A stretch of 64,000 nucleotides of DNA, taken from the NCBI GenBank assembly GCA_963920685.1, contig OY987336.1, positions 25,060,876 through 25,124,875 of the forward strand. Direction: 5' to 3'. The notes below the pieces were generated by a model. It was not told the origin of the DNA and made no database searches. It saw only the letters and a list, made by a program, of their open reading frames with translations. The first letter of the stretch is position 1. The number at the start of each line of letters is the position of its first letter. Position numbers and translations under genes: made by a program. Shown in pieces: positions 40,304-52,425 of the stretch. The stretch comes from Polydrusus tereticollis (lineage: Eukaryota; Arthropoda; Insecta; Coleoptera; Curculionidae).

Positions 40304-43300
40304 ATCCCAGCCAGCACAAACATCCATGGGAGGTCTGGCAATGTTCTGTCTACTGCCACACTGCTACATAATACTGATATGTTGCGAGCACTAAACTATT
40401 ACATTACTGAAGAATAAAAAAACCTAAAAAACATCAAACTGCAATATTTCGGAAGAACTTCCCAGTAACTTACCTAAGCATTTTTTCCCTACAGTTGTTT
40501 TTTTAAATGCCTCCATGAAAGACTTTAGGTTAATTTTTTCGAAATGAGTTCCTGGTTTTTGTTTTTTTTTAGCAATGGATTTTGCAGTGGTGAAATTTAC
40601 TTCCGTAGTTGAAGATAATAGTGAGGTCGTGGTTTCAGAGGTGCCATCATCATGGCTCAATGAAGACAATACACGTTGTAAATGGCCGCCAGAAAAATAT
40701 GCGGCCATTTATATTTCCAAGAAATTCACACCACAAGAAGACTGGGTGGAATACCCAGTTGAGGTGGAACGTTTTTGTGGTAATAACTGTGTTTAACATG
40801 TTAGTAAATATTTGCAGAAATAAAAAAAAACCTTGTATAGTTGAAGAAAAGTTTTCCAATACAAAAGTAGAAATTTTTTAAGAAAATTTAGTAGGTAATA
40901 TAAAACTTTTTTACATGATGTATACCCTTATAGTTAGTACCTACCTCTGTAAGACACTTACGTTAATTGATCTGATGATTTTTATAATACCTATTACTAT
41001 TAAAACGCATATGTTTTTTTTAAGGAACACTAGCAGAGGCTAGGGACGTTGCCAAAGGCAAAGAAGACAATAAAGTTGGCAGAGGACATAGAGTGGCAAA
41101 GCCCACTGACTACTTTTCTCCTGCAGAGGAGGAGGAGAAGGCAAGGGCAAAAGATAAAAAAATAAATTTTAAAAAAGGTTGGTTATAGTAGAAACATTTA
41201 AAATAGCCCATTTGTTATTTACATGTCATAAAACTTGTGTCTTACGCGTAATTAAAAAGTTTATCTTGTTTAAAGGAAATTAATTATTAAAATAAAAACT
41301 TGCAAAAAGATGCGTTTTATACACAGTATTAATTACCTAATATAATATGCATGCGGTTTATTCCTAAAGCAGTAGTTTTTTAATTTACTTATGTATAATA
41401 TAGTTCCTACAATGATTCCAAAAAATTTTAGATGTTGCACCGGCTTCTTTCTTAAGTTTAATGACAGATTCATCATTAGACCATATTCAGTCAAACGAGA
41501 CCTCCTTACAGCTATTGGATTATCCAGTGGATATCAACCAAATTGAAACAAATCAAGTTGAAGACCCTATTATAGTAGATGAGGAAGCAGGTAGTAGTAA
41601 AGGTACTTATCTATTATTGTATTTACAATAAAAGTTAAATTATGCTCTGTGCTTCCAGCGTCAAGGATTGACTGTGCATAACAGCATAAATGTGCTTAAA
41701 CCATTACTATAATAGGAAACTTTAATCTAACCCCCCTTACCGCAATTACTTTTATTTTTTAGGTAGTTTCGGATCACACTCTCTTGTTCTGGGTATGTAT
41801 ATTTCCGTATTTAAAAAGCTCATACAGTTAGATAAAAAAAAGTTTCCATAAATGCATGCCCATATTTTAAGAAGGGTTGATAAAGGATTAAAGCAATGTT
41901 TCATTTTTTTTGTTTTAGAAAAAGATCTTACATCCCTACACGCTAAATTAGACAAAGTGCTAAGCTTTATAGTCGATCTCAAAATTGATGTAGCAGATTT
42001 ACGGCAAAGACTTCCAGAGACTGTCAAAAAAGAAGACATATTATTGGAGTTCTCCAAAGCGATACCATTTAAAACATTGGCAGAACTGGAAGCACTCAAT
42101 AATGACATGGGTGACGAAGAGGAACGAAAAAGTTTTGTAAGTTTAATAATATTTTTAAAGTGCAAGCAAAAATTATTATTATCGAAGTGTACTTTGCATC
42201 TAAGGACGTAAAATGCGATAGAAGTTGATTCCTGTTGGGTGTCAGGAAATACCAGCATTATCAATCATGCCCTACGTTTTTCAGTCTAAGCCCTCGGGGA
42301 TGAAAACAATTTTTGCTCAGATGATATAATTACCTATCAGTATCTCATATTTCCAAAAAAAAAAATTAATTTAGATCGGTTAAATTGCGGAGAAAATTAC
42401 AACTTAGTTTATCAAGTAACCTTTATTTGTTGTGGTTTAACTCTGTCTAATATTTGATTTTAGATAAAATTCGTGAAATCAGTAGGGGGCAATGATGGAA
42501 AAGACTTCACATATCGCTGTTTAAAAACAATCCTAACTGACTCCCTCGCAGAGACATGCTCCTGGACGGGAAGAAAGAATAATTTCGAAATTGGGCAACT
42601 GCAACTTTTCAAAATATTGTTTCGTAAGTACCTAAGTCCTACACTTATTAACAGTAAATTAAAACATACGTAGAAGACACTCAGTATTTCATCTAAAGAA
42701 AGTTAATCAACTATTCTGAATTTTTAGGAGTAATTAATCAGAAAACTGCAGTGTCACAAAAAGAATTTGAGAATTATGTGGCCGAGTGGCTAAGACATGC
42801 CAAACAAAGAAAAGAAAGGCTTTTAAAGAAAAAATGATATGGAGGACACATATAGGGATTCTGAGGCATAGTGTCGATAATAAGCAATATTTGATAAAAT
42901 AGAAAAGTTTTTTGTAAATATTTTATTGTTTTATTTCTGGTAAAAATGTTTATATTTATAAAGCAAAAATAATCAAATTATTGATCAGAAAACGAACGGA
43001 TTCGAACTCTGACCTCGTAATTGAATATCTCTGGTATGTTTTATTGCAATGTAAAAGGATATTATTATAAAACATACTTCCTAGGAATTCATTGCAAGCA
43101 TCTCTCCATTTTACATCCCTAGTACATTTCAAGCTGCTTTTATTTCTATGAAGGTCACATTGTGAGGTTCTGTAAGGTATTAGGCAATGTTTCATCGAAA
43201 CTTCCCTGGGTAGTATAATCAAAGGCTTCCTGAAGCGGACATTCGGAAGTACCTGCTACCTTCTGGGTTCATTAAAAGAACATTGCCTTGGAGGTTTAAA

Positions 43301-43354
43301 CTCCCAGTGTTACTCTTATTTACATCGCAATAATGTTGCTGTGCTGGCTGGGAT
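40304..43354. mobile_element. DNA transposon (or island) bounded by ATCCCAGCCAGCACA inverted ends
   Basis: ATCCCAGCCAGCACA at 40304 and its exact complement ending at 43354. Further inward, GGCAATGTTCT-containing blocks are also inverted. The interval is 3.05 kb and is almost filled by one intact spliced gene. No TSD is recognisable. No transposase other than that gene's product is present, so either the product acts in transposition or an autonomous helper is elsewhere. Confidence 0.6.
40575..42837 (+). CDS. Intact seven-exon gene, DUF4806-like transposon-associated protein
   Basis: Exons 40575-40779, 41025-41177, 41432-41602, 41763-41792, 41919-42136, 42464-42623 and 42728-42837 join through GT/AG sites with matching phases to 349 codons without a stop. 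The amino-terminal part (MDFAVVKFTSVVEDN, PSSWLNEDNTRCKWPP) resembles the start of insect proteins annotated with DUF4806. A charged linker follows. A coiled coil (LHAKLDKVLSFIVDL) leads to the carboxy-terminal domain (KFVKSVGGNDGKDFTYRC, SWTGRKNNF, FENYVAEWLRHAKQRK). Its biochemical function is unknown. The family is often found in many dispersed copies, which fits a mobile-element protein. Exon 4 has only 30 bases. Confidence 0.75.
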
Positions 43355-44041
43355 GTGACAAAGCATTGTTAATAAATAAGACTTAAATATTAAAAAAATA
43401 TGCATTTGAATTAAAAACATACAAATAACATTAACATCTAAAGTGATAAAAGAAACTAAACAACAAAGCAAAGTAAATAAACAATGCAGTCTTTTAGGTA
43501 ATAAAATAACGCGTAAACAGAACCCTGGCTGCTTCCGCTATCTCAATTAGGACACACGTAACAAGCGCTTGAATAACCATCGTTTCCCGCCCATAACTAC
43601 CCTCCTAATTGTCCCACCCTCCCCCCCCCCATCAAAGTGCTTGATATTACTCTTTTATTCATAAAAAATCGAGGCCCCCAACTCCACTCCCTTCCGAGAA
43701 ATAATTAATTATTTTTTTTTTCTTTTTGCACATTCAAATCGCAATATCTCGCAAACCAATTGGTATATCGGGTTCAAGTTGGAACGAGCTTACGAGTTTT
43801 GTCAAGCTCTTCAATTTTGCTCCGTATGTTTTTTCTTGTACGATCAAACCCGGCCGAGTTTTCCGAGAAAAACCGTTTGCAGGGAGATTTAAAGGGCGCC
43901 CTCCCCCTCCCCGACCCTCCGTATGTACCGATAAATCATGTTAGAATAACGGGGGGATCCTACTTGATCGACCGAGAAAAAAAAAACTCGATTTTATCGT
44001 TCCACTTTCGAGCCGTTGATTCCGCCGGATCCCCGCCACTA
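43355..44041. other. Unassigned sequence with a GC-rich block
   Basis: Runs of C (43620) and a GC-richer stretch (43660-44035) with several A and T runs. Open frames here lack motifs. It is absent from segmental copy 1, so it is probably a further unidentified insertion. Confidence 0.4.
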
Positions 44042-44435
44042 ATAGTTTATTGCAAAATAAAAGAATAAAATAGCATCTTTTAAAACTAAAACAAAATTAC
44101 AACAATTGTTCAGGTCTCGTATATTATTATACGAAAAAGTAATAAGTTTTGTGGCGCCCGGCATAATCGAATACCTAAACTTAAGAAAAGTATACCTGTT
44201 TTCACTTGTTTCAGATTCTTCCTCCTTGATGTCTAGTTCTTCGTTTTTAATTTTCCAATCCACATACGTCTGATCAGTTCCTGCTTCATCCTCTTCAACT
44301 TTGACCTCTGCATCTGTCTGGCCAGGAAATATTTGTTTGCCACTGGAAAACATAAAATTATCCCTTTATAAACGGAACAAAAACAAACATTTTTTATTCT
44401 TTTTACGAGAAAGATCTTTTTTACCCTGTATAGGT
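44042..44435 (-). repeat. Segmental duplication copy 2, right part
   Basis: Matches 823-895 and 2041-2365, including exon B and the AGAAAGATCTTTTTTACCC block. It is cut at 44436 by a LINE and continues at 52656. GTACCTGAG stands before the LINE and GTCTGAGG after it, consistent with a short TSD around CTGAG. Confidence 0.75.
44196..44342 (-). CDS. ZNF gene copy 2, exon B
   Basis: 147 bases, acceptor TTTTCCAG and donor AG/GTATAC, both phase 2. Encodes GKQIFPGQTDAEVKVEE, GTDQTYVDW and LDIKEEESETSEN. It links exon A (57122-57252) to the finger exon (38541-39735). Compared with copy 1 (2133-2279) the length is identical and substitutions are scattered. Confidence 0.72.
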
Positions 44436-44456
44436 ACCTGAGTATCAGCTAGAAAC

Positions 44457-45881
44457 ATGCGTTCTTTGGATTATATTAGAAAATTTTACATAGAAAATAA
44501 TAATTTTACTTTTTTCTTTAACAAATATCGTAAGACTTACAGACAGGTAGTTAGAGCAGCTATGCAATTGTATTTTAGAAATAGGTTAGATATGGCTAGT
44601 AACAAACAAAAAGAAACATGGAGGATTGTTAACAAATTAAGAGGAAAAGAGAATACAACGTCAGTTTGCTCTAATTTAACTGCCACTGAAATTAATAAAT
44701 TTTATTGTTCAATTGCTTCTTCTTTTTGTAGCGGAATTAGTGCAAAGTCTGACCCAAGAGATTATTTAAAGCACATAAGCGTGCCAGAGTCATTTTTCTT
44801 TAATCCCACTACCATACAGGAAATTCGGGACACCTTAAAAGATATTAAAAATAAAAATTCTACAGGATGGGACGAGATATCGTTGAAGATATTTTTGCAT
44901 TTGCCTGCGGCAGTTCTCGAAGTGTTTTCGGATGCTGTAAACCAATCGTTTCAAAGTGGTGTTTTCCCACCCTGTCTGAAGCTCGCAACTGTTATACCTT
45001 TATACAAGAGTGGTGACTGCGATACACCATCAAATTTTAGACCAATCTCTTTATTGCCTACAATGTCAAAAATAATAGAAAAGCTAGTCAAGGCACGACT
45101 ATTAAACTTTCTAAAGAAGCATAGCATTCTCTGTTGTGAACAATTTGGATTTAGGGAGTCAAGTAGCACGAATGATGCCATTTTCGCATTTCTGGAGAAA
45201 TTGTATTTGGGGTTGAATAGTGGTGATGTGGCAGCGGCGGTATTTTGCGATTTGTCAAAGGCCTTCGACTGTGTCAAGCATAGAATAATGTTATGGAAAC
45301 TGGAAGCCTATGGAGTAAGGGGAGTAGCTCTGAAATGGTTTCACTCTTATCTTTCTGAACGGACCCAGAGGGTTACATTTGATGGGGTTAAGTCTGGGCA
45401 GTTGGCCATCGGTTCAGGGGTTCCACAGGGTTCTGTTTTGGGACCACTTTTATTTTTGCTGTACATCAACGATCTGTCTAGTATTGATATAACTGGAGGT
45501 TTTACATTGTTTGCAGATGATGCCACGATCCTCTGGGTAAATAAGGATCCAGATTTGTTGGAATCGAATGTCAAAAACGATCTGGTTAAGGTAAAGGAAT
45601 GGACTGATGCCAACTATTTGTCTTTCAATGTGTCAAAAACCAATGTATTAACGTTTAGGTGTAGCTTTGATGGGGTTTCCTTGGGGTCGGACACTGTTGC
45701 CAGTTCAAAATCAAGCAAGTTTCTGGGAGTACATATTGACAATGGATTGAAATTCGAGTCTCATATAATTTGCTTGTCCAAAAAGGTATCATCTGGATGT
45801 TATGCAATTAGAGTAATTTCCAATAAGCTAGATTTTAAAACGACAAAAAGCGCGCACTTTGCGCTTATCGAATCCCAATTG
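44457..45881 (+). pseudogene. LINE reverse transcriptase, main part
   Basis: About 475 residues: linker, then NFRPISLLPTMSKIIE, CDLSKAFDCV (catalytic Asp), GVPQGSVLGPLLFLLYINDL, LFADDATILW (catalytic DD) and KFLGVHIDNGLKF. No stop is seen in this part, so it was probably functional until the DNA transposon entered at 45882. The carboxy-terminal end is at 51931. The endonuclease domain is missing through 5' truncation. Confidence 0.88.
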
Positions 45882-48562
45882 AAGGGCTTGGTGCAATAAC
45901 CGCCCACGTGCCAAAAACATTATTTTGAGAAAAGCGAGAAAAACTTGTCATTTACTTAGGGTAAAAGTAAGATAAAAATAATTGGATTTATATGTTGACT
46001 ATAACAAAAAACTTATTGTTTGTGGTAGTTTTTAATCGAAATTACTTTCAGCTTGTTCAAAATTTAATATTAAAACTAGCACGTGGCCGGTTATTGCCAC
46101 CGAAACATAGACAATTCTCGAAGTAAAGGTAAAAAATATGTAATTTTTGTAAATTAATTCATTTATTTGCAATAACATAACTAAAGAACCCAACTTGGAT
46201 TATTATAACATATTGATGGATATCATATCTACAAAAAACAACAAAGAAAATGAAGGAAAACATTACAATTTATAGAATCTAATCAGAATCATCACATTCC
46301 TGATTAGATTCTGCCCTTTTAATATCATCATAATACGATTGACAAATAGGAGGCACATATTTTTTTACTAATGGCATAATGCTATCGTATTTGGGCGATT
46401 TCAGTGGAAGTTTTCTTTATAGGCTAGAGGTGCTCCGTTTAAATCAATAATAGTGCCTGGACATTTATTTAAAGGATATGCAAATGCGGAGGCATGATTA
46501 TGAGTTTCAGTTACCGAAACATTCTCTGGAGATGACGAATCGTAGATAAACAATCTATACTTTGATATCGTAAAAGGTTTTTTCTTTACAACGGAAGATT
46601 TTTTAAAATAGGGCTCAAGATATGTTTTAAATTCAAAAACCATTTCCTGAGTAACACGTTCAACAGTAAACTTCTTTCCACAATTTTCTACTAAATTATA
46701 CCATTCTTCAGGCAAATACAAAACTTCTTTTTTGCGCTTCTTCTTTTCAATTTGTGCAAAATCACGGTCACATGGCAAGAAGCTGTGACCGGGCTCTGGT
46801 AAATGACGAATTTTTTCAGAAAATCTACCGTTGTTGACTAAAGCTGACAGAAAATGAACCATTACGGCATTTTTATTCTGCCCCCCACAGTTGTCAGTAA
46901 AAATATGCAAAGTAGTTACTGACATGCTAACATATTTCTGTATAAAATGCCATAAAAAGGATACAGATTCTATCGCGCCTTTCTTTGCAATAGTTTCATT
47001 AAACATATAAGACTGATTTGTTATTAGAGCAAGAGTAAAACAGCTGATTATAAACCCAGATTTGTCTAGCATAAAAGATATCTCCTGTAGTTAGAACTGG
47101 AACCGGTAAATTTTGTTGATAATCGAAGCAGATGGTCTCCACAGTTTCGTCAACTCTTGCCATTTCAGTTTTTGCTTTTAAATCATCGTAGAATGTCTGG
47201 GCTTTCCGCAGATGTAGTTCCTTTTGAAAATTCAGCTGTACTTTTTCTTTCGTTGAAGCGGCATTAAGTAAAACTGTTAATCTGTCACAAGTGGCGCAAG
47301 TATCTGACCGTGGATACCCAAACGACAAGTTAAAATTTTCAGTAAAAAATAATAAAAATCATACGTTATTTTAGGTTTGATTTTTTCATTGCGTTTTAAT
47401 AGGTTGTACTGCTCTGGTTCATTTTTCTGCAGACAAAGCTCGTGCATTTTTTTAATATTTAAGCCTGCTGGAAGATATTTTTTTCTATTTTCATTTCGTG
47501 AATAGTGAGATTCACGCGCAGGGAAGCTTTTAATATGGTCATCAATCTTTGCTACTAGATCTTCTGGCATTTTGTTTGGGCGCTTCTGGTGTTTACCACG
47601 GGCATCTTTTTCCAGTAAATTACCAGTAGACCGAGACTGTGAAATTCTTAATACTCGTGATTTATTATTAGCATGCAGGCTACAAAATGCTGTGCGGCAT
47701 ACTTTTATGTTTTTTACACCTACTTTTATATTATAGTAATAAGAATATTTTTTTGTTTCAGACATGCTAGTCTTTCTTCTTCTAGAGACTTGTTTTACAT
47801 CTATGAGTGTCCCTAAGTAACTGTCCTGTATATTTTTATCAGCCCATTACATAAAATTGTGTAAATAGGGTCAGCTTACCAGTGAGTGAACAGCACCCAG
47901 TCAATGAACGAAGAACGACATTCGGTTAAAAAACAAGATCGGCTTCCAACTAAATGTATTTCTCTCCTTATTTAATGTTATTCGCGCATGTCAGCTACGT
48001 CGTTCATTTATTGGAACCCCGTCAAGCGCATCAGTAAAACGCGAGATCTTATGCGAAAAGGTAGTGACAAGGACAGTTAGTTCTGAAGGCCATATTTGCT
48101 TAAGGTAAGTGTTTGTGTTGTGTTTTATAAAATTTGTTTTAAAATATCGATATTGAACAAAACTCTTTAAGATATCGGTTGTCCAGCTTTCTATATCTAT
48201 TTAGCAAGTGTTTTTAGATGCAAAAAACGAATAAAACATATAATTTATTATATATTTTATGTGTTCAATTATTGGTAGGATAAAATTATTAAAATCCAGT
48301 GAATGAACAAGGTGTTCATTTACTGGGTTTTGGCGCAATTATCAAAAACAATCTAAAATGATTCGTATTATAAGTTAATTTTAGTATGCAGGTTTCTATA
48401 TCAAATTATTTTGGTATAAGCATTTGAAAACCAGTAATTGAACACTCCACGAGGTGTTCATTTACTGGTGTCCATTCACTAGCACTTTCGGTTTGCGTCT
48501 TAATAATACAAATATTTGCTTAATTTTGATTTTTATAATTAACTTCGAGTACTTTGTTTTAG

Positions 48563-50666
48563 ATGGAAACAAAGTATTCACGTTTTAAATACTCTGAAGA
48601 GGACTTAGCAAACGCCATTATGGATATTAATTCTGGAAGTATAAGTTTGAATAAGGCGTCCTCCAAGTATGTAATTCCGAAATCCACTCTTCATAATAAA
48701 ATAACTGGCAAAGTGCCTAATGCAAGGAAGATGGGTCCTTCGCCTATTTTAAGCTGTTCCGAAGAAGAACGAATTGAAAAATGGATTTTGGATAAGCCAA
48801 GTTAGGCTTTCCGATGCATCCGGACGAAGTCAAGGATTCTGTGCAAAAAGTTTTGAAGAGTGCTTCTAGGCCAAATAAGTTTATTGATGATAGACCCGGG
48901 GATAAATGGTTAAAGCTATTTTTACAACGGCATCCAAACATATCAAGACGAAACACGGAGATTATTTCCAAAAGCCGTGCTTCAGTTACAGAAACCGCAA
49001 TTCGTTAATGGTTTACCGACCTAAGAGAGTACCTTGAAAAAGAAAATCTCATGGACATGATGACCAATCCGACTAGAATATTTAATGCGGATGAGACGGG
49101 CATGAGAACATGTATGAAATCAGGATTAGTTTTGGGACCAACAAGCAAGTGTCTAAAAGTGTTGGAACAATTTTTAGGAAGGTGTAAAATTATCGAGTAT
49201 GACAGGCGACTCGACGATGACGATAACAATGAAGACATGTACAGATTTTGGAAATATTGCAAACAACTAAAAGTGTTGGAACAATTTTTAGGAAGGTGTA
49301 AAATTATCGAGTATGACAGGCGACTCGACGATGACGATAACAATGAAGACATGTACAGATTTTGGAAATATTGCAAACAAAAGGTATTACTGGAGCGAGC
49401 CACAAAGACTAAATCAACAAATGAGATTACATTGCAAGAAATCATCGTCGATCCGGTTAGTACACCTATGAATTTGCCCATATACTATGATGAGCCTTTA
49501 GAAGAGTCATATATAAATGAACTTCCTTTGGAAATAAATGGAATTATATATGCACCTCTTCCAGATAGCACTTCTGGTGATTTTACGACGACACTGCAAG
49601 AAAACGTGCTTCCATATGCCTGCTCAGACGGGTTAGATGTTTGCAACTATAACAAAATCAATGAAATATCAGACATGGAGGCACTATATGCTGTAGATCG
49701 ATCATTAGATTCTACTTACGATGTAAATACGCCAGATTCTGAGAACGTACATGCATGTAGGAATATTATTGAGGAAGTTCTCAATAAAGTATTTGATGCT
49801 ATTGATACCGATTGTAAAACTTTACCTGTATTGGAAACGGTTGAAAAGACCGGAACTAAATGTGGCACTGAAAATAGAATAACTATAATTTCAAATATTG
49901 TGATAGAAAGTGCTCAAGAAACTAATCTCAATGAATTGTGGAATGAACATTTACATTGGCCAAAACAAGAAGAAAAAACACAGAAAAAAAGTTTTTCTCG
50001 TGTGCTAATGCCATACGCCATAACTTCTGAAAGATGGGCCCTGTATCAGAAAGAAAAAGAAATGCAAAAAGTAAAAACAACATTAAAAACAAGAAAAGGG
50101 AGAGAGAGGAGAAAAAAAGACGCAAAGAAGAGAGTGACAGTAATAAAAACTTAAAGATCAAACGAAGGCGCAAAACAGACAGTTCCAAAAACAAGCCTGA
50201 GACAAGAATTGAACAAAAAGACAAGATACTAAGACAGACAGAAAAGAAAATAAATGAGCAAGCAATGCTAAGCGAATTGAAAATGAATAAAGATGAGAAA
50301 AATGAATTGGAAATAATGGAGGAGAAGGAGGAGGAGAAAACATCAGAAAAAGATTGTGGGAATCTGCAAAATAAGGAGAATGAAGTAAAAAACCCTAATC
50401 CTATGAAAGGGAATCTGGATATAACAGTAAATCCCAGAATATATAGTAATGACTACGTGATTGTTAAATATGAAAACAAAAAATATCCTGGAACGGTGAA
50501 AAATATAATTAATGACGAATATGAAATAAGTGTGATGGAAAAAAAAGATGGCAAATGGCAATGGCCTAGCGTTCCGGATCAAATTTGGTACGAAAGTAAA
50601 CAAGTGTTGAAGAAAATTCCTGAGCCGCAACATATAAAAAATGGTTTATTTGCTGTCGAAATGTGA
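48563..50666 (+). pseudogene. pogo/jerky-like transposase with most of the DDE domain replaced
   Basis: Amino-terminal HTH_psq (LANAIMDINSGSISLNKASSKY, then PKSTLHNKITGK) and a CENP-B-type HTH region (RPGDKWLKLFLQRHPNIS), then the first DDE motif FNADETGM. Instead of the remaining DDE core, the frame passes into a sequence with a 114-bp direct duplication, an acidic region, a Lys-rich region and a carboxy-terminal domain (DYVIVKYENKKYPGTVKNI, WKWP-like WQWPSVPDQIWY) that is common at the end of insect pogo-like proteins. A frameshift near 48798, a TAA at 49006 and a frame change in the Lys-rich region (50040-50150) are present. Confidence 0.75.
49153..49380 (+). repeat. 114-bp perfect in-frame direct duplication
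   Basis: Bases 49153-49266 are repeated at 49267-49380 with no visible difference. Each unit encodes 38 residues (LKVLEQFLGRCKIIEYD onward). The frame is kept because 114 is divisible by three. Identity suggests a recent event or a local assembly duplication. Confidence 0.92.
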
Positions 50667-51930
50667 TTTTTGCTTGTATTTGTGTTTAACCTTTTCTATA
50701 AATATGTTGTAAAAACCATTTTTGTCAACTTTTTTCAAGAAAATAAATAAGCGTTCATTCATTGGATTTTTTTGTTCATTCATAATTAGGATCAACTGTT
50801 CATTTAGTGGGATTTCCGACATTTTTTACAAAACAAGTAAATTAAATTAAAACAATTGGTTTTCTGATAATTTTGTATGGATAATGCCACTGTCAAATAA
50901 TTACACTAACCAAAATTTAAACATTTACCTCTATTGCTCGAGTTTTTAGATATTTAAATGACATACCAAATAAGAATATGCCTTATCCGTTCATTTACTG
51001 GTCATCTGACCCTAATTCATTTTTCTCTATTTCCGTAAATTTGTCAAAGCATTGATTCCGACATTGACACCTGGGACCTTGCTTCTTTGCTTCAATAGCT
51101 TTGCCCTTACTATTTATGTATTGGCTGCCACTATTCCCTTGCAACTTTCTTAAATTTCTTTTCCATTTATGAGGTGTCCTCTTTCGTTTTTTACTCTTTG
51201 TCTCTAGCTCTATAGCCCCAGGTTCATCTAAAATTAAAAAATGTATATCGTGTGAATAGTCATAAGGTCATATGGCCAGTGGCATTTACGTTTTAAGGAT
51301 TTTCTTACCTTCCTCAGTGTCGGTATTGGAAGTATCGTTTGCAGTTACATGCTTCGGAATATCTCTAGTATCTACACCTGACCTATTGGGTTCTTTCATT
51401 ATAACATCTGTAAATAATTTTTATATATCGTAATTAATAAAAGTTTAATACTAAAAATAAAATTGATATTAGTTACCTTGTTCTTTATCATCTTTAAATT
51501 TAGTTAATGTCTGAAACCTGCTACTACCACTTTGCACTACATAATCCGGGTCCAATCACTATCAGTCACTGAATCATGATAAGGGTCACTTTCACTAGAA
51601 AACTCGCTTAAACTGCCCATTTTCAGAAAGCGATATGCACCCAATAAATAATTAGAAGAAAGTAAGGTTAGACCTTCCTTATTGTTGGAGGCAAAAACCG
51701 GTCACGTGAACAACATGGCCGGTTATTGCTGCCAATACTATTGATCGTAGGAACTAAGCCATTTATACGTTTGGCGCAGTAATCGACCATGTATCGATAG
51801 ATGGAATTGTATCCACAAAACATGGACGGTTTTTGCTTCAAGCGATGCAGAAGTAATTTTTGTGGTAAAAACTGGTCAAATCTTAATTTTGAAAAATATG
51901 GTCTTTGACCGGTTATTGCACCAGACCCTT

Positions 51931-52425
51931 CAATTGCGCTATGGAATATGTTTCTGGGGATTTTGTTCACTGTCTCTCTTCAATATGTTGTTTGTGCTGC
52001 AGAAGAGGGCAATTAGGTATATGTTTAAGATAAGATTACGAGACTCTTGTAGACCATTGTTTCTACAACATAAGATACTTACATTGCCCGGTCTTTTTTT
52101 ATTAGAGACTTCATGTCTCGTTCATAAAAAGTATAAAGAGAACATATTTAGGGTGTCATCTATATATTTAACCAGACAGACACACACTGTTAACCTTCCC
52201 ATTCCCTCTACTACACAAACAAAAAATTCAATCATTTATCAAAGTAAAAAGATTTTTAACCATCTTCCACTGCATCTAAGGCAAACAGTATCTGCTGAGA
52301 AATTCAGGAGAGATCTTAAGAGGCTTTTGGTCTCAAGGGCATATTACAGTATTGAAGAGTTTTTTTCGAGATGCATTTGTATAATTTTTTATATAGATAT
52401 ATATGTTTTGTATTTTATTTATTGA
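51931..52425 (+). pseudogene. LINE reverse transcriptase, carboxy-terminal part
   Basis: Continues the frame of 44457-45881 after the DNA transposon: RYGICFWG, FVLQKRAIRYMFKI, DSCRPLFLQHKILTLPGLFLLE and a carboxy-terminal KKIFNHLPLHLRQ segment. It ends at 52425, followed by a 3' UTR. Confidence 0.85.

Larger units (their letters stand above)
47868..51012 (+). mobile_element. pogo-like transposon nested in the DUF7869-like transposase gene
   Basis: Inverted ends GGGTCAGCTTACCAGTGAG and, at the right, the complement of GGGTCAGATGACCAGTAAA, with TA on both sides (47866-47867 and 51013-51014). Several internal copies of CAGTRAATGAAC-type motifs stand near both ends (48296-48330, 48431-48470, 50745-50810), which may be transposase binding sites. 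Removing it reconnects the outer transposase exon. Confidence 0.85.
46279..51620 (-). pseudogene. Multi-exon transposase of the DUF7869-like arthropod family
   Basis: Starts at the ATG at 51620 (MGSLSEFSSESDPYHD), with small acidic exons near 51620-51479 and 51413-51305. A Lys-rich exon follows with a CxC...C zinc-like motif (PHKWKRNLRKLQG, RCQCRNQC; 51229-51015). After the nested pogo element the frame continues with KVCRTAFCSLH, RGKHQKRPNK, FPARESHYSR, SDTCATCDRL, LHIFTDNCGGQNKN (likely catalytic Asp region) and PGHSFLPCDRDFAQIEKKKR. It ends at 46279. This order of motifs is typical of an abundant insect transposase-like family. Frame changes near 47070, 47300, 46410 and 51570 and a stop just left of the pogo site (about 47852) make it inactive. 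Confidence 0.7.
45882..51930. mobile_element. DNA transposon with AAGGG ends and CAATTG target duplication
   Basis: Inverted ends AAGGGCTTGGTGCAATAAC and, at the right, the complement of AAGGGTCTGGTGCAATAAC. CAATTG occurs on both sides (45876-45881, 51931-51936). Removing the insert and one CAATTG restores an open LINE frame reading ESQLRYGICFWG. Its one gene lies on the minus strand, and a pogo-like element has inserted in that gene. Superfamily not assigned. Confidence 0.85.

Noticed and set aside
41752..42264. Minus-strand 170-codon frame
   Set aside because: Antisense to exon 5 of the seven-exon gene and flanking introns; no homology features.
42986..43040. tRNA-like B box (AGTTCGAATCC on the minus strand)
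   Set aside because: No A box or cloverleaf stems at the right distance. It may be a SINE or tRNA relic, but this cannot be supported from one motif.
49928..50633. Minus-strand Leu/Phe-rich open frames
   Set aside because: Antisense shadows of the Lys/Glu-rich part of the pogo-like protein.
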